A stretch of 5,025 nucleotides of DNA, from contig JAIOPF010000306.1 in assembly GCA_021414045.1 (NCBI GenBank), positions 1-5,025 of the forward strand, read 5' to 3'. Made by a program: the position numbers and the translations under genes. The DNA comes from Deltaproteobacteria bacterium (GTDB lineage Bacteria; UBA10199; DSSB01). Each line of letters begins with the position of its first letter. The stretch's first letter is position 1. The notes under the pieces are model-generated. The model did no database searches, had not been told where the DNA came from, and saw nothing but the letters and a program-made list of their open reading frames with translations. Positions 4,337 through 5,025 of this stretch are shown here, in pieces.

Positions 4337-5025
4337 ATGTCCCTCCCGACCTTTTCCAACGAGGATCTGCGTCAGATCTCCGAGCAAGGCCTGACTCCTG
4401 AAAGGGTCCGGGAACAGTTGGAACGTTTCGCCAGGGGGATGAATTACGCTCGACTCGATAAGCCCTGTCGGGTCGGCGACGGGATTCGGCGCTTTCCCCC
4501 GGAAGAGCTCAAGCGCTACGCCGCCATCGGGGAGCCGGCCGTCGCGGCGGGCAGGGCGATGAAGTTCGTGCCCGCCTCCGGGGCGGGCAGTCGGATGTTC
4601 CAGTCTTTTTTGCGGTGCCTCCACGAGAGTGTTGAAACGCAGTCGGTCGAAGCTTTGCGCGACCTCGTTCGGTATCCCTTTTTCGAAGCCTTGAGGGATC
4701 GAATGGCGGCCTCGGGACTGTCTCTTGAAGAATGCCTACGCCGAGGAGAGTGCGCGGATGTTTTGGAGTTTTTGCTGACGCCGCGAGGCTTGAATTACGC
4801 CGCTTATCCCAAGGGATTGATTCCCTTCCATGCCTATCCCGACGGCGCGCGCACGGCCTTGGAGGAGCAGATCGTCGAGGGAGTCTTTTACCTTCGCGAT
4901 GCCGCGGGAGCATGCCGCTTTCACTTCACCGTTTCGTCGGAACACGAGGCCCTGATTCGTGATTTTCTGAAGTCGGTCCTTTCCCGTTACGAAAACGCCG
5001 GGACCCGAATCGAATTGAGTTTTTC
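4337..5025 (+). CDS. DUF4301 family protein, truncated by the window edge
   Basis: The frame is open from the ATG at 4337 to the right edge, giving 229 residues without a stop; the C-terminal part lies outside. It fits DUF4301, an uncharacterised family: FSNEDLRQISEQGLTPERV (6-24), VGDGI (46-50), KFVPASGAGSRMF (76-88), LNYAAYPKGLIPFHAYPDG (152-170), RTALEEQIVEG (172-182) and FTVSSEHE (197-204). The segment at 76-88 resembles the glycine-rich NTP-binding loop of sugar nucleotidyltransferases (VPAAGxGTRM). Together with the adjacent hexomutase, this suggests a role in activating or modifying a sugar phosphate, but the reaction is not known. GGAG at 4328-4331, inside the end of the mutase gene, is five nucleotides before the ATG, a good ribosome site. 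No signal peptide or membrane segment is visible, so it should be cytoplasmic. Confidence 0.83.
   Translation, partial: MSLPTFSNEDLRQISEQGLTPERVREQLERFARGMNYARLDKPCRVGDGIRRFPPEELKRYAAIGEPAVAAGRAMKFVPASGAGSRMFQSFLRCLHESVETQSVEALRDLVRYPFFEALRDRMAASGLSLEECLRRGECADVLEFLLTPRGLNYAAYPKGLIPFHAYPDGARTALEEQIVEGVFYLRDAAGACRFHFTVSSEHEALIRDFLKSVLSRYENAGTRIELSF

Noticed and set aside
4509..4913. Arg-rich minus-strand frame opposite the DUF4301 gene
   Set aside because: Low-complexity Arg/Pro/Ser translation typical of antisense frames; the plus strand carries recognisable DUF4301 motifs.

Overview
The window is a bacterial chromosomal segment of moderately high GC, roughly 55-60% by eye. Coding is dense on both strands, and I see no insertion sequences, tRNA, rRNA, CRISPR array or phage genes. 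The gene families are a KdpD-type membrane sensor domain, a vitamin K-dependent gamma-carboxylase homologue, a small Cys/Asp-rich exported protein, a phosphohexomutase and a DUF4301 protein. This mix, with an apparent lipoprotein-like or secreted small protein, suggests a Gram-negative bacterium, perhaps of a deltaproteobacterial or related environmental lineage. That placement is a low-confidence inference.

Left part (1-2437): the 5' end of a ROK-type sugar kinase runs off the left edge on the minus strand. A 127-nt divergent gap separates it from a plus-strand pair. The first gene of the pair encodes a 257-aa DUF4118 (KdpD-like) membrane protein with a GAF-like tail and no histidine kinase. 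It overlaps by ATGA with the second, a 478-aa HTTM-domain protein clearly homologous to vitamin K-dependent gamma-glutamyl carboxylase (VKGC), with the catalytic-type lysine present. The overlap implies translational coupling and a shared membrane location.

Middle (2388-2921): a small minus-strand gene encodes a 93-aa exported protein with seven cysteines and an Asp-rich C-terminus. It converges on the carboxylase gene. Its intrinsic terminator lies inside the carboxylase reading frame, so the last residues of the carboxylase are encoded by terminator DNA. The 184-nt region upstream of the small gene is divergent with the next plus-strand gene. It carries plausible promoters on both strands, with an interrupted palindrome between the two -35 boxes.

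Right part (2922-5025): a complete phosphoglucomutase/phosphomannomutase (470 aa) is followed two bases later by a DUF4301 protein, cut by the right edge. DUF4301 has a nucleotidyltransferase-like VPASGAGSRMF motif. Together with the ROK kinase at the left edge, this hints at hexose phosphate and sugar-nucleotide metabolism (hexose to hexose-6-P to hexose-1-P to a possible activated sugar), but the DUF4301 reaction is not established.

The most unusual feature is the carboxylase homologue coupled to a kinase-less KdpD-type sensor and facing a small Cys/Asp-rich exported protein. Whether these form one system, for example modifier plus substrate, is a hypothesis; the sequence shows only proximity and composition.
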